A stretch of 64,000 nt of DNA from Sandaracinus amylolyticus (GCF_021631985.1 NZ_CP070225.1:7502001-7566000); one strand, 5' to 3'; shown: positions 1 through 9,048, counted from the first letter of the stretch. Made by a program: numbers and translations. The notes: generated from the sequence alone by a model not told the origin.

Positions 1-1073
1 CGCGCGCAGCTGAGCACGTGCAGCCACGCGCCGCTGCGCGTGTCCTGCACGCGGTACTCGTGCTCGTAGCTGTCGGAGCGCCCGGCGATCAGCGCGTCCA
101 TCGCGGTCCGCATGCGCTCGACGTCGTCGGGATGCACCAGCCCGAGCCAGCGTGCGCGCGTGAGCCGTTCGTTCTGATCGCCGAGCACGCGCCCGACCCA
201 CCCGACGTGCTGCACCTCGCCGCTCGCGACGTCGAGCTCCCACAGCGCGACGTTGCCCGCGCGCAGCGCGCGCTCGAGGCGCGACTCGCTGTCGTGCAGC
301 GCCGAGAGCGCCTGCTGCTCGCGCGAGACGTCCTTCGCGACGAGGAGCGCGCGCGCGATCTCGCCCGGCATGCGGATCGCGTGCACGACGTACGCGCCAC
401 CATCGACCGTGCTCTGCGCGGTCCAGCGCACGTCCTGTCCGGTCGCGAAGAGACGCTCGAGCTTCTGCGAGACCTCTTCGCGCATGTCGGGCTGCGCGAG
501 ATCGTCGATGCGCTTGCCGATCACCGCGTCCTCGGTGGTGTCGTGCCGGGTGCGGTTCACGAAGCGGATGCGGTGGTCGCGATCGAGCTCGAGCACGTAG
601 TCCGGCAGTCGCTCCAGGATCTCGTGCACGCGCCGCTCGCTCGCGCGCAGCTCGAGCTCGGCGCGCTTCTGCGCGGTCACGTCGGTGGTGAGCAACATGA
701 CGCGCGGCTCGCCGTTCTCGGGCGGCGCGATCACCACGCGCACGCGATGCCAGCGCGGCTCCACGCCGTCGCCGCTCGCGAGGAGCTCGAGCTCGTCGGG
801 CGCGCCCGTCTCGAGCACGCGCTCGATCGCCTCGATGGTGCGCGCGCGCGCCGAGGGCTCGACGTAGTCCTCGACCCGCGCGCCTCCGATCATCGCGTCG
901 CGCGGGACGCCGGGCGGTGTGCGGTTCACCCAGCGGAAGCGGCGCTCGCGATCGACGATGCAGACGTAGTCCGGCAGGTACGACGCGAGCTCGCGATAGC
1001 GCTGCTCGGCGCGCGCATCGATGTCGGTCGCGGCGCCGGCGCCGTCGTCCTCGCCTTCGCGAACGCGCTGCAT
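1..1073 (-). CDS. PAS-domain sensor protein, N-terminal part (truncated by window edge)
   Basis: The minus strand is open from an ATG at 1073 to the window edge, giving 357 codons with no stop. The product begins MQRVREGEDDGAGAATD and contains three consecutive PAS-like units (about residues 20-140, 145-265 and 275 onward). Each carries the typical YLPDYV / FRWVNRT or LPDYVLELDRD / IRFVNRT core, and the first two end in a PAC-like segment before the next unit. There is no signal peptide or membrane segment, so a cytosolic sensor is likely. PAS arrays of this kind usually feed a histidine kinase or GGDEF output; the output module lies outside the window, so the enzyme type cannot be stated. 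It lies 85 bp downstream of the SDR gene on the same strand and may be cotranscribed. Confidence 0.85.
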   Translation of the reverse strand, partial: MQRVREGEDDGAGAATDIDARAEQRYRELASYLPDYVCIVDRERRFRWVNRTPPGVPRDAMIGGARVEDYVEPSARARTIEAIERVLETGAPDELELLASGDGVEPRWHRVRVVIAPPENGEPRVMLLTTDVTAQKRAELELRASERRVHEILERLPDYVLELDRDHRIRFVNRTRHDTTEDAVIGKRIDDLAQPDMREEVSQKLERLFATGQDVRWTAQSTVDGGAYVVHAIRMPGEIARALLVAKDVSREQQALSALHDSESRLERALRAGNVALWELDVASGEVQHVGWVGRVLGDQNERLTRARWLGLVHPDDVERMRTAMDALIAGRSDSYEHEYRVQDTRSGAWLHVLSCA

Positions 1074-1158
1074 GGACCGGCGAGCCTATCAGCGCGATGT
1101 GCGCGTGGCATCGCTCCGACGGGTGACGCTCCGCGCGCGGGGACACCGATTCGCAGGC

Positions 1159-1986
1159 TCACGGAGCGGGTCGCGACCCGCGCTCGAGCGCGCGTGTCGT
1201 GGTCTCGCGGACCGACGCGCGGAGGGCCTCGTCGTCGCACAGCGCGGGCCACGGCGTGGGCTCCTCGAGCACCCACCACGACGCCTCACCGGCGCGCGAC
1301 CAGCCCTCGCGCGCGACGATGCGCGCGAGCCGCGCGGCGCAGGTCTCGGGCCGCTCCCAGGTGCGCTTCACCATCGAGAGCAACGCGCCGACGAGCCCGC
1401 TCCGCGCGCCGAGATCGGTGCGCACCACGCCGGGGTGGAGCACGAGGAAGTCGACGCTCGGATGCGCGGCCGCGTCGTCGCGCGTCGCGAGCGCGAAGCA
1501 GAGCTTGGTGGTCGCGTAGGTCGTGATCGCAGAGAAGTCGTCGCCGCTCGGGGTGCGCGCCGCATCGAAGCGTCCCTTGATCAGCAGGCCCGCGCTCACC
1601 ACGAGCACGCGCGCGAGCAGCGCACGCTCGAGCAAGGCGCGCTGCACCACCAGCGGCCCGAGGTGGTTCGTGACGAACGCCTGCTCGAGCCCGTCGGGGC
1701 CGAGCGCGCGCGATGCCGGCCAGATGCCCGCGTTCTGCACCAGCGTCGCGCCGGGCGAGAGGCGCTCGCCGAGCGCCGCCACGAGACGTCGCGCGCCCTC
1801 GAGCGAGCCCACGTCGCCGGGAACGATCTCGGCGCGCCCTCCCCGCGCGATCACGTCGTCGCGGGTCGTCGCGAGCGCGCGCTCGTCGCGCGCGACGAGC
1901 ACCAGCGTGCATCCGGTGGGCGCGAGGGCACGGGCGAGCGCGGCGCCGATGCCGCGCGACGCGCCGGTGATCACGAGCTGCTTCAT
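1159..1986 (-). CDS. Short-chain dehydrogenase/reductase (SDR)
   Basis: A 275-residue classical SDR, normal length for the family. The N-terminus (MKQLVITGASRGIGAAL) is the TGxxxGIG dinucleotide-binding motif of a Rossmann fold. NAG at about residue 86 stabilises the central sheet, a VVSAG segment supplies the probable catalytic Ser, and YATTK is the YxxxK catalytic pair, so the NAD(P)H-dependent oxidoreductase site looks intact. The substrate cannot be read from sequence. The gene is divergent from a TetR-family regulator, with two 15-bp palindromes between the starts, so repression by that regulator is the obvious inference. The ATG at 1986 is the only sensible start. The 3' end carries a perfect GC-rich 16-bp palindrome at 1166-1181. 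Confidence 0.9.
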   Translation of the reverse strand: MKQLVITGASRGIGAALARALAPTGCTLVLVARDERALATTRDDVIARGGRAEIVPGDVGSLEGARRLVAALGERLSPGATLVQNAGIWPASRALGPDGLEQAFVTNHLGPLVVQRALLERALLARVLVVSAGLLIKGRFDAARTPSGDDFSAITTYATTKLCFALATRDDAAAHPSVDFLVLHPGVVRTDLGARSGLVGALLSMVKRTWERPETCAARLARIVAREGWSRAGEASWWVLEEPTPWPALCDDEALRASVRETTTRALERGSRPAP

Positions 1987-2017
1987 CTCGGCGAGCCTGC
2001 CCGCGCGCCCGTCGAAT

Positions 2018-2055
2018 TGGAAGAATCTTCCAGTTCTAAATGGAGGACCCTTCCA
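2018..2055. promoter_or_regulatory. Twin palindromic operator between SDR and TetR genes
   Basis: TGGAAGAATCTTCCA at 2018-2032 is a perfect 15-bp palindrome. A second copy, TGGAGGACCCTTCCA at 2041-2055, keeps the TGGA/TCCA ends and is slightly imperfect. Their centres are 23 bp apart, about two helical turns, in the divergent promoter region. This is the arrangement expected for cooperative binding of two TetR dimers. The second copy lies inside the longest open frame of the TetR gene, which argues that translation of the regulator starts further downstream. Confidence 0.65.
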
Positions 2056-2093
2056 CTTCGAGAGCGGCTAAGCTCGCGCCGGTGCAGGAACCG

Positions 2094-2678
2094 ATGCGCA
2101 GGGACGGGCAGCGCCGCCGCGACGCGATCGTCGAGGCTGCGCTCGCGCTCTTCGTGGAGCGCGGCATCGCGGGCACCGGCATCGAGGACGTGCGGCGTCG
2201 CGCGTCGGCGAGCCCGAGCAGCATCTATCACCAGTTCGACGGGCTCCCGGGGGTCGTCGCCGCGGTGCTCGCGCGGATCTTCGACGAGCTCTTCGCGTCG
2301 CTCACCGAGCGCGTGTGCGCGACCCGCACCGCGCGCACCGCGGTGATTGCGCTCGTCGACGCCCACCTCGCGTGGGTGATCGAGCATCCCGGAGAGGCGC
2401 GCGTGATGTACGAGGGCACGTCGATGGCGCTGCCCGCCGCGCACGCGAGCGCGCTCGCCGAGCACAAGGCCGCGCAGCTCACGGCGATCGCGGCGCACGT
2501 CGCGCCCTTCGTCGAGCGCGGCGTGCTCCCGGAGTGGCCGCTGCCGGTGCTCGACGTGGTGCTGCTCGGCACGAGCCACGAGGCGTGTCGCCGGTGGCTC
2601 GCGGGCGCGCCGCTCGATCCCGCGTGGATGCGCCGCACGCTCCCCAAGCTCGCGTGGCAGAGCCTGGACGCGCGCTGA
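2094..2678 (+). CDS. TetR/AcrR-family transcriptional regulator
   Basis: The N-terminal helix-turn-helix region (DAIVEAALALFVERGIAGTG...ASPSSIYHQF) matches the TetR DNA-binding domain, with a tyrosine-containing recognition helix. The remaining ~140 residues form an all-helical ligand and dimerisation domain of normal size. The longest frame starts at an ATG at 2040, but that would translate the second operator palindrome. The ATG at 2094 (MRRDGQRRR, 194 residues) sits just before the HTH and is preferred; a GTG at 2082 is the alternative. The gene is divergent from the SDR gene and probably represses both itself and that gene. Confidence 0.88.
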   Translation: MRRDGQRRRDAIVEAALALFVERGIAGTGIEDVRRRASASPSSIYHQFDGLPGVVAAVLARIFDELFASLTERVCATRTARTAVIALVDAHLAWVIEHPGEARVMYEGTSMALPAAHASALAEHKAAQLTAIAAHVAPFVERGVLPEWPLPVLDVVLLGTSHEACRRWLAGAPLDPAWMRRTLPKLAWQSLDAR

Positions 2679-2803
2679 TCGGCGATGCTCCGGACGTAGA
2701 GCCCACGCGCCGACGGCCCTGGATCCCGAGGCTTCGCGCGTGTCGCGGCGGACCTACGCCAACTCCGAGGCGCGCTCGTCGGTGCGCCCGGGAGGAAGTG
2801 TCC

Positions 2804-3322
2804 GTGCCGAGCAAGAACGTGGTGATCAAGAAGGGCGAGGGCGATGCGTACTGGTTCGCCGGTGTCCTCATGGAGATCAAGCTCACCGGCCGCGACAGCG
2901 ACGGTCAGATGGCGGTCGTCGAGATGACCACGCCGGCCAACCTCGGGCCCGCGGCGCCGCTGCACACGCACCCGGGCGACGAGACGATCTACGTGCTCGA
3001 GGGCACGATCCGCGTGCACGTCGGCGACGACGTGATCGACCTGTCCGCGGGCTCGCAGATCCACATCCCGCGCGACACCTGGGAGTACTACGAGAACGTC
3101 TCGAGCAAGCCGGCGCGCGTCCTCGTGACGTACTCCGGCGCCGCGTCGAACATCGATCAGTTCTTCCGCGAGGCCGGGCAGCGCGCGACGTCGCGCGACG
3201 TCTCCGCGATCCCCAAGAGCGCGCCGGACATCGCGAAGATCACGCAGATCGGGAAGAAGTACGGCCTCGAGGTCAAGGCGGTGCCCGGCGCGCGGCCCCA
3301 GGCCGCGCCGCCCCCGCGCTGA
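2804..3322 (+). CDS. Cupin-fold protein
   Basis: A 172-residue single-domain cupin. The metal-binding motif 1 is recognisable as PLHTHPGDETIYVLEG (His, His, Glu) and motif 2 as GSQIHIPRDTWEYYEN, where the last His of the canonical motif is present in QIHIP. It resembles quercetin-2,3-dioxygenase-like cupins that accept a small organic substrate, but activity cannot be assigned. A GTG at 2804 is chosen because a perfect GGAGG at 2791-2795 sits 8 bp upstream; longer frames only extend into the TetR gene in another frame. The C-terminal ~40 residues form a Lys-rich then Pro-rich tail (QAAPPPR) with no known role. Confidence 0.85.
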   Translation: MPSKNVVIKKGEGDAYWFAGVLMEIKLTGRDSDGQMAVVEMTTPANLGPAAPLHTHPGDETIYVLEGTIRVHVGDDVIDLSAGSQIHIPRDTWEYYENVSSKPARVLVTYSGAASNIDQFFREAGQRATSRDVSAIPKSAPDIAKITQIGKKYGLEVKAVPGARPQAAPPPR

Positions 3323-3348
3323 GCGCTCGCTCGATCGCAGTCACGTGG

Positions 3349-3387
3349 AGCGCGCGCGCGGGCGATGTCGGGCCCGCGACGCGCGCT
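3349..3387. terminator. Probable bidirectional terminator hairpin
   Basis: AGCGCGCGCGCGGGC (3349-3363) pairs with the segment 3372-3387, forming a 15-bp stem with one bulged base and an 8-nt loop. It lies between the convergent stops of the cupin gene (3322) and the small secreted-protein gene (3399). No U-tract is visible, which is usual in such GC-rich genomes. Confidence 0.5.
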
Positions 3388-3398
3388 CGTTCGTTCCG

Positions 3399-3686
3399 TC
3401 AGCGCGGGCGACGACCTCCGCTCGGAGCAGTGTGGGCCCTGCGCGCAGTGTGCGTGGCGACCGGGGATCGGCGCACCACCGCGCTCGCGGACGACGCGCG
3501 ACGATCGGCGCGCACGCGACGCGGAGGCGGGGCCTCCTCGGCGGGCGCGGGCTCGGCCTCCGGCTCGGGCGCAGGGCGCGGGATCACCCGAGGACTTCCG
3601 GCGGGCTCCGCGGTCTGTCCCGCGGCGAGCGATGGAGCACAGACCAGCATCGCGACCGCGAGCACGACCACGAGGATGCGAGACAT
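3399..3686 (-). CDS. Small secreted Pro/Glu-rich protein
   Basis: A 95-residue protein starting MSRILVVVLAVAMLVCAPSL, a clear signal peptide with probable cleavage after the AAG or SLAAG segment. The mature part is low-complexity: a Pro/Glu/Ala stretch (PEPEAEPAPAEEAPPPRR) followed by an Arg/Ser/Ala-rich tail. I recognise no domain. The start is well supported by an AAGGAGG ribosome-binding site 5 bp upstream of the ATG. It lies 112 bp downstream of the large kinase gene on the same strand, so it may be cotranscribed or have its own promoter. The C-terminal tail composition resembles antisense-frame translation, so the true 3' boundary of function is uncertain although the stop codon is real. 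Confidence 0.6.
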   Translation of the reverse strand: MSRILVVVLAVAMLVCAPSLAAGQTAEPAGSPRVIPRPAPEPEAEPAPAEEAPPPRRVRADRRASSASAVVRRSPVATHTARRAHTAPSGGRRPR

Positions 3687-3798
3687 CGGCACCTCCTTCG
3701 CGCGGTCCGCCCTGGGCATGGACGCGGCACGACGCGCGCGCGAGCCGAGTCGCACGCGGCATGCCGCGACCGCGACGCCGCGCGCCACGTCCTCGCGC

Positions 3799-6700
3799 TC
3801 AGGCCCCCACGATCGCGCGCACCACCGGCGTCGCGAGATAACGATCGCGGAGCGCGTCGTCGCGGATCTGCGCGAGGTGCGCGTCCACCACCGCGCGCGC
3901 GTCCGCGAGCGCGCGCGCCGAGCCCTCGGGATCCCCGGCATCGGCCAGCGCGCTCGCGACCTCGAAGTAGAGACGCTGCGCGCGCTCGACGACGCCGCGC
4001 GTGCGCACGCCGCCCTGCACCTCGCGCGCGAGATCTCGCGCCTCCTGCGCGCGGCCGAGCTTCGCGAGGAGGCGCGCGCGCAGCGCCGCCGCGAGCAGCT
4101 CGTAGCCCGCTGCCGCCGCGGTGCGGGCGTGCGCGACCGCGGCGCGTGCCGCTTGCTCCGCGCTCGGATGATCACCGCGCGCCGCGAAGAGCGACGCGCG
4201 CACGATGCGCTCGTGCGCGAGGTCGTAGGGATCGCCGAGCCGCTCCGCGATCCCGCGCGCATCGTCGAGCGCAGCCTGCGCGGCATCGAGATCACCGACC
4301 TGCTCGACGAGCAGCTCGGCCATCGTGGTCAGCGTGTCGACGCGGCCCGACTGATCGTCGAGCGACTCGAACACGTCGAGCGCGCGCCGCAGGAACTCCA
4401 TCGCGCGCGAGACGTCGCCGAGGTCCGCGTACATCTGCCCGATGTTGCCGGCCTTGCGCCCGAGGTGCAGGCGATCGCCGACCTCGCGATCGAGCAGGAT
4501 CGACGCGCGGATCACCGCGATCGCGTCCTCGAACGCACCGCTCGAGTAGAGGCACACCCCGAGCGCGTTGAGCGCGTACGCCTCGTGCCCCTTGTGCCCG
4601 AGCCGGCGGAAGATCGCGACCGACTCCGCGCTCGCGTCGAGGGACGACTGCAGGTTGCCGACGCGCCAGAGCAGGATGCCCTTCTGCACCAGGGTCAGGC
4701 CGCGCGCGCCGAGCTGATCGGGATCGAGCCCCGCGCGCGCGAGCGCACGATCGAACGCCTCGAGCGCGCCGTGCACGTCACCGGTGTCGCGGCGCAGGTG
4801 CCCGAAGAGCCGCATCGCCTCGACCTCGGCGGACTTGTCGCCGGCCTCGATCGCGGCATCGAGCGCGCGCCGCAGCATCGCCTCGACACCGACCGGGCGC
4901 GACGCGTCGAGATCGTGGCGCGCGAGCCGGCACATCGCGATCGCGAGCAGGCGCGGCTCGCGCGTGCGCTCCGCGATCGCGCGCATCGCCTCGAGCTCGA
5001 AGCGCTGCTCCGCGCGCAGGCCGAGCACGCGCAGGATCTGCTCACGCGCCTCGTGCAGCTCGAAGCGATCGGGCGCGTCGTCGGGCAAGAGCTGCAGCGC
5101 GCGCGCGAAGAAGCGTAGCGCGTCGCGGTTCGAGTACACCGCGAGCGCCGCGCGTCCCGCTTCCTTCCACGCCGCGGCCGCGCCCGCGTGATCGCCCGCG
5201 AGCTCGTGGTGGCGCGCGACGCGCGAGGGCGCGACCGGCACGTCGAGCCCCTCGAGCCACGCGCCGACGCGTCGATGCATGCGCGCGCGATCGCCGGGCT
5301 CGATGCTCTCGTACGCGACGTGGCGCACCACCGCGCTCGAGAACGCGAGCACACCGCCCGCCTTGCGGAGCACCAGGCCGCGCGCCTCGAGCGACGCGAT
5401 CGCGTCGTCGATCGGCATCCCCGCGACGCGCGAGATCTCGCCCTCGCGCAGCCCCGGGCCCACCACCGAGAGCCAGCGCAGCGCGATGCGCTCGCGATCG
5501 GGCAGCTCGGTGATGCGCGCCGCGATCACGTCCTCGAGGCTCGTCGGCAGCGCGAGCGGCGCGCCCTGGCGCCGCACCACGCGCTTGCCCTCGCCCTCGC
5601 CTTCCACGCGGATCACGCCGCGATCGAGGAGCGCCTCGACGAGCTCGAGCAGGAAGAACGGATTGCCGCCCGCGCGATGCACGATCGCCTGGTGCAGATC
5701 GACCGGCACGTGCGCGCCGCCGAGCTGCGCGACGATCAGCGCCTTGCGATCCTCGTCCGCGAGCTCGCCGAGCTCGAGGCGCGGGATGCCGCGCAGCAGC
5801 GGCTCGACGCGATCGCCGCCGCGCGTGCAGAGGATCACCAGCAGCGGGTTGTCGTAGGTCTGCGCGAGGAGGCGCGCGACGAGCTGGAGCGACGCCGCGT
5901 CGGCGAATTGCGCGGCGTCGATCCAGAGAACGGTGGGCCCCTGTCGCGCCAGCGCACCGAGCAGATCGCGCACCGCCATCGCGACGAGCTGCGAGGGATC
6001 GCCGCTCTCCGCGTCGCCGTCCTTCGAGAAGCTCGGCACGAGCAGCGGCGCGAGCGCGTCGATCACGCTCTTGCGCTTGTCGCTGACCTTGATGAGGCGC
6101 GACACCGACTCGCGCATCACCTCGAGCGTGCGATCCGGCGTCGCGTCCTCGGGGATGCTGCACGCCTCGCGCACCATCTCCGCGACCGCGGCGTACGGCA
6201 CCTCGCTCGCGCCGAACGCGCACTCGACGCGCAGCAATCGCGGATCGGGCTGGAAGCGACCGAGCGCCGCCGCGACGAGCGCGCTCTTGCCGACCCCGAG
6301 CTCGCCGACGATCGCGAGGCTCGAGCTGCGCTTGCTCGCGCAGACCTCGACCCACGTCTCGACCAGCGCCTGGATCTCGTTGGCGCGACCGAAGAGGCCG
6401 ACCTGCGTCGCGAGCGTGCGCGCCTCGGCCGCGCGCTCCTCGCGCGTTCGCGCGCCGCGCAGCTTGTACGCGCGGATGTGCCGCATCGTCGCGCCACCGC
6501 CGTGCGTCGTGACCGTCACGTCGCGCACGTCCTGCGCGTCGAACGCGAACGCGCGACGCGCGAGCCGGTACACCTCGCCGGTCGCGAGGATCTCTTCGCG
6601 CGCGCCCGCATCGGCGAGACCACGCGCGACGTCGAACACGTTGCCGATCGGCTCGTGCCGCAGCCGCGGCCCGGTGCGCACCGTCGTCACGAGGCCGCGC

Positions 6701-8049
6701 GAAAGACCGATCGACGCGGTGAACGGGACGAGCGCATCCGCGCTGATGCCCTCGAGCGCCTCGAGCACGTCGAGCGCGAGACGCGTCGCGTGCAGCGGAT
6801 CGTCGACGCTGACGCGACCGAGCCCGAGCGCGAACCGGAACGAGCGGCGCGCCGCGCCGTCGGGCCACTCGAGGATCGCGTCGTACTTGAACGCGATGTC
6901 GTCGAGCACGCGCGCCGCGAGGTCGCTCGCCGCCTCGCCGGTCTTCTCGACGCCGGTCACCGCCTCGCGCTCGCGCGCATCGCGGAGGCGCCCCGCGACC
7001 ACGACCACGTTGCGACGCTCGCGGATCTCGCGACCCGGCTGCATCTGCATCTGGGTCGCGTGGGTGCCGGCGGGCGGCGACTCGCTCGCGCGGCGCTGTC
7101 CCTCGGGGCTCGTCACCTCGCGCGGCGCGACCTCGAGGAGGAAGCGCTCGAGCTCGCCTCCATCGTGCAGCTCGTCCTGCTCGTGGAGCCAGCGCGAGAG
7201 CGCGCCCGCGAGCGAGCGCCCGGTCTGATATCGCTCCTCGCGATCGAAGCTCATCGCGCGGCGCGCGATCGCGTCGAGCTCGGCGGGAACGTTCGAGTCG
7301 ACGTTGCGCGGCGCGGAGATGCGTCCGTCGCGCACCTGCTCGAGCACCTCCATGCCCTGCAGGCCGGGGTACATCGCGCGGTTCATCAGCAGCTCGGAGA
7401 ACAGCACGCCGAGCGAGTACACGTCGCTGCGTCGATCGACGCGCTGACCGCGCGCCTGCTCCGGCGACATGTAGCTGAACTTGCCTTTGATGACGCCGGT
7501 CTCCTCCGAGACCATGCGCGCGCGGGCGATGCCGAAGTCCGCGACCTTCACCGCGCCGTCGTACGAGACGAGCACGTTCTGCGGCGAGACGTCGCGATGC
7601 ACGATGTCCATCGGCACGCCCGACTCGTCCTTGCGGTTGTGCGCGTAGTCGAGCCCCTTCGCGACCTCCATCGCGACCAGCGCGCAGAGCGCGTAGGGCA
7701 GGCGACGTCCCTTGCGTCGCGCCGCTGCGAGCAAGCGCCCGAGATCGAGCCCGTCGACGTACTCCATCGCGAGCAGGAACTCGTCGCGCACCTGCTCGAA
7801 GTTGTAGACCTGCACGATGTTCGGGTGATTGAGGCGCATCGCGACCTTCGCCTCGTCCACGAACATCGAGACGAACTTCGGCGAGCGCGCGAACGTCGGC
7901 AGCACGCGCTTGACCACGAGCACCTTCTCGATGCCCTCGGCGCCCGACGACTTCGCGAGGAACACCTCGGCCATCCCGCCCGCGCCGAGGCGCCGGAGGA
8001 TGCGGTAACGACCGAGGACGGGCGGCGGAGGAGAGGTCGAGGGCGGCAC
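3799..8049 (-). CDS. Ser/Thr protein kinase fused to degenerate cyclase domain, AAA ATPase and TPR repeats
   Basis: A 1416-residue signalling protein. The first ~280 residues are a Hanks-type kinase with the Gly-loop LGAGGMAEV, VVKRV lysine, HRD (IVHRDVSPQNVLV), DFG (VADFGIA) and SPE motifs all intact. About residues 335-530 resemble a class III nucleotide cyclase domain but lack the usual metal-binding Asp context (VVVVAGRLRD in place of a phosphate/metal FADL-type motif), so it is probably non-catalytic. A STAND-like AAA ATPase follows, with Walker A GELGVGKS and Walker B VLWIDAAQF. The C-terminal ~500 residues are TPR-like helices. The longest frame starts at 8367, but residues before VPPSTSPPPPVLGRYRI are Arg/Ser-rich and overlap the divergent lipoprotein gene. 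I therefore prefer the GTG at 8049; no good ribosome site marks it. Confidence 0.85.
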   Translation of the reverse strand: MPPSTSPPPPVLGRYRILRRLGAGGMAEVFLAKSSGAEGIEKVLVVKRVLPTFARSPKFVSMFVDEAKVAMRLNHPNIVQVYNFEQVRDEFLLAMEYVDGLDLGRLLAAARRKGRRLPYALCALVAMEVAKGLDYAHNRKDESGVPMDIVHRDVSPQNVLVSYDGAVKVADFGIARARMVSEETGVIKGKFSYMSPEQARGQRVDRRSDVYSLGVLFSELLMNRAMYPGLQGMEVLEQVRDGRISAPRNVDSNVPAELDAIARRAMSFDREERYQTGRSLAGALSRWLHEQDELHDGGELERFLLEVAPREVTSPEGQRRASESPPAGTHATQMQMQPGREIRERRNVVVVAGRLRDAREREAVTGVEKTGEAASDLAARVLDDIAFKYDAILEWPDGAARRSFRFALGLGRVSVDDPLHATRLALDVLEALEGISADALVPFTASIGLSRGLVTTVRTGPRLRHEPIGNVFDVARGLADAGAREEILATGEVYRLARRAFAFDAQDVRDVTVTTHGGGATMRHIRAYKLRGARTREERAAEARTLATQVGLFGRANEIQALVETWVEVCASKRSSSLAIVGELGVGKSALVAAALGRFQPDPRLLRVECAFGASEVPYAAVAEMVREACSIPEDATPDRTLEVMRESVSRLIKVSDKRKSVIDALAPLLVPSFSKDGDAESGDPSQLVAMAVRDLLGALARQGPTVLWIDAAQFADAASLQLVARLLAQTYDNPLLVILCTRGGDRVEPLLRGIPRLELGELADEDRKALIVAQLGGAHVPVDLHQAIVHRAGGNPFFLLELVEALLDRGVIRVEGEGEGKRVVRRQGAPLALPTSLEDVIAARITELPDRERIALRWLSVVGPGLREGEISRVAGMPIDDAIASLEARGLVLRKAGGVLAFSSAVVRHVAYESIEPGDRARMHRRVGAWLEGLDVPVAPSRVARHHELAGDHAGAAAAWKEAGRAALAVYSNRDALRFFARALQLLPDDAPDRFELHEAREQILRVLGLRAEQRFELEAMRAIAERTREPRLLAIAMCRLARHDLDASRPVGVEAMLRRALDAAIEAGDKSAEVEAMRLFGHLRRDTGDVHGALEAFDRALARAGLDPDQLGARGLTLVQKGILLWRVGNLQSSLDASAESVAIFRRLGHKGHEAYALNALGVCLYSSGAFEDAIAVIRASILLDREVGDRLHLGRKAGNIGQMYADLGDVSRAMEFLRRALDVFESLDDQSGRVDTLTTMAELLVEQVGDLDAAQAALDDARGIAERLGDPYDLAHERIVRASLFAARGDHPSAEQAARAAVAHARTAAAAGYELLAAALRARLLAKLGRAQEARDLAREVQGGVRTRGVVERAQRLYFEVASALADAGDPEGSARALADARAVVDAHLAQIRDDALRDRYLATPVVRAIVGA

Positions 8050-8272
8050 TTCGGGTCGAGGTGCGATGGTAGCGGATCTCGATCGTGACCGCGCCTCGGT
8101 GGACGAAACCCGGGATCGACGATCCCCCGTCGTCGTTGCTGGAGCCCGAGCTCGACGATCGGCGGAGGCGTTGCGCTGCTGACCGCGAGCGTCAGCGAGC
8201 GCACGATCGCGCGCTCGCGCACGTCGTTTCGCAGGGCATCCGCGCGGTCCGCGGCTTGCTGAGACGCGCCGC

Positions 8273-8914
8273 ATGCATCGGACGACGGCCTCGCTGCTCT
8301 CGGTCGTGGCGCTCGTGGTGGGGTGCGGCGGCGAGGGCCTCGAGCCACCGCCGTGCACCGGGCTCACGCTCTCCCACGTCGCGAAGGCGGACCTCGAGGG
8401 CGAGTGGACCTATCGTGCGTCGCTCCTGCGCGAAGAGGACGGCGAGCTCGTGGCGACCGACGTCGCGACCGAGCTCGCGCCGGTCACGGTGCGCATCGAC
8501 GAGCAGCACCTCCGCTTCGTCGCCGAAGATGGCGCCGCGCTGGCGCGGATGTGGACCGATCACCTCGACGTCGAGGACAGAGTTGCCGGGTCGGGCGAGA
8601 CCTGCACGCGCCTGACCGCCGTCGAGCGTCCCTGGCACGAGCGCAACTCGGTGCGCCCCGACCTCTCGCAGGTGCTCCTCCTCGGCGATCCGCGCGCGCA
8701 CCCGCTGGAAGACGCGCTCGACGTCGAGCCCCATCTCCCACCGACCGACGCCTTCGAGCTCGACCTGGGTTGGATCCGCGGACAGCCCGAGCGCGACGCC
8801 GCGGGTCGCGCGGTGCGGTTCGCGTTCCTCGGACACTTCCGGGTGCGCACCTGCGAGACCGGAGCGCCCGAGTGCACGAGCACCGTGCGCATCGGGCTCG
8901 AGCTCGCGCGCTGA
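8273..8914 (+). CDS. Putative lipoprotein, unknown function
   Basis: A 213-residue protein. The N-terminus MHRTTASLLSVVALVVGCGG is a lipoprotein signal with the lipobox VVGC, so Cys18 is the probable lipidated residue and the protein is anchored in a membrane facing the periplasm or surface. The mature part is soluble-looking, with conserved-looking Trp, Cys and acidic residues (GEWTYRASL, ETCTRL, FRVRTCETGAPEC) and possibly two disulfides. I do not recognise the family. It is divergent from the large kinase gene with a 223-bp shared upstream region. A palindromic repeat element follows immediately after its stop codon. Confidence 0.75.
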   Translation: MHRTTASLLSVVALVVGCGGEGLEPPPCTGLTLSHVAKADLEGEWTYRASLLREEDGELVATDVATELAPVTVRIDEQHLRFVAEDGAALARMWTDHLDVEDRVAGSGETCTRLTAVERPWHERNSVRPDLSQVLLLGDPRAHPLEDALDVEPHLPPTDAFELDLGWIRGQPERDAAGRAVRFAFLGHFRVRTCETGAPECTSTVRIGLELAR

Positions 8915-8933
8915 GCAGGTGTCCAAATCGGCT

Positions 8934-9010
8934 CGCCCGCTCCGGGCCCTCCTGTCCGCGTGCTCCGCACGCTTCCGTGCGGGCCCTGCGCAGGCGAGCA
9001 CTCCAGCTGG
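8934..9010 (-). repeat. Dispersed 87-bp palindromic repeat, single copy in inverse orientation
   Basis: Read on the minus strand, this segment matches the repeat unit of the 26993-27330 array: GGAGTGCTCGC, then GCAGGGCCCG, a GCGTGC-GGA-GCACGC hairpin, GGAGGGCCC and GGCGAGCCGATTT at the far end. The outer stem is less perfect than in the array (three mismatches). It starts 20 bp after the lipoprotein stop codon and ends 38 bp before the DUF2267-like gene. Confidence 0.8.
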
Positions 9011-9048
9011 GAGTGTGCGCGCTCGATCGGGGCGTAGGTCGATCGATC

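Noticed and set aside
1166-1181. Perfect 16-bp palindrome as an operator or terminator
   Set aside because: It lies inside the last codons of the SDR gene and is only G/C-rich; a role cannot be separated from codon bias.
2740-5118. Long plus-strand open frames opposite the kinase and other minus-strand genes
   Set aside because: They are Arg/Ala-rich antisense translations that arise because the GC-rich codon bias removes stops; no domain or ribosome site supports them.
8050-8367. N-terminal extension of the large kinase
   Set aside because: The extra residues are Arg/Ser-rich and overlap the lipoprotein gene and its promoter; the kinase domain begins right after the GTG at 8049.
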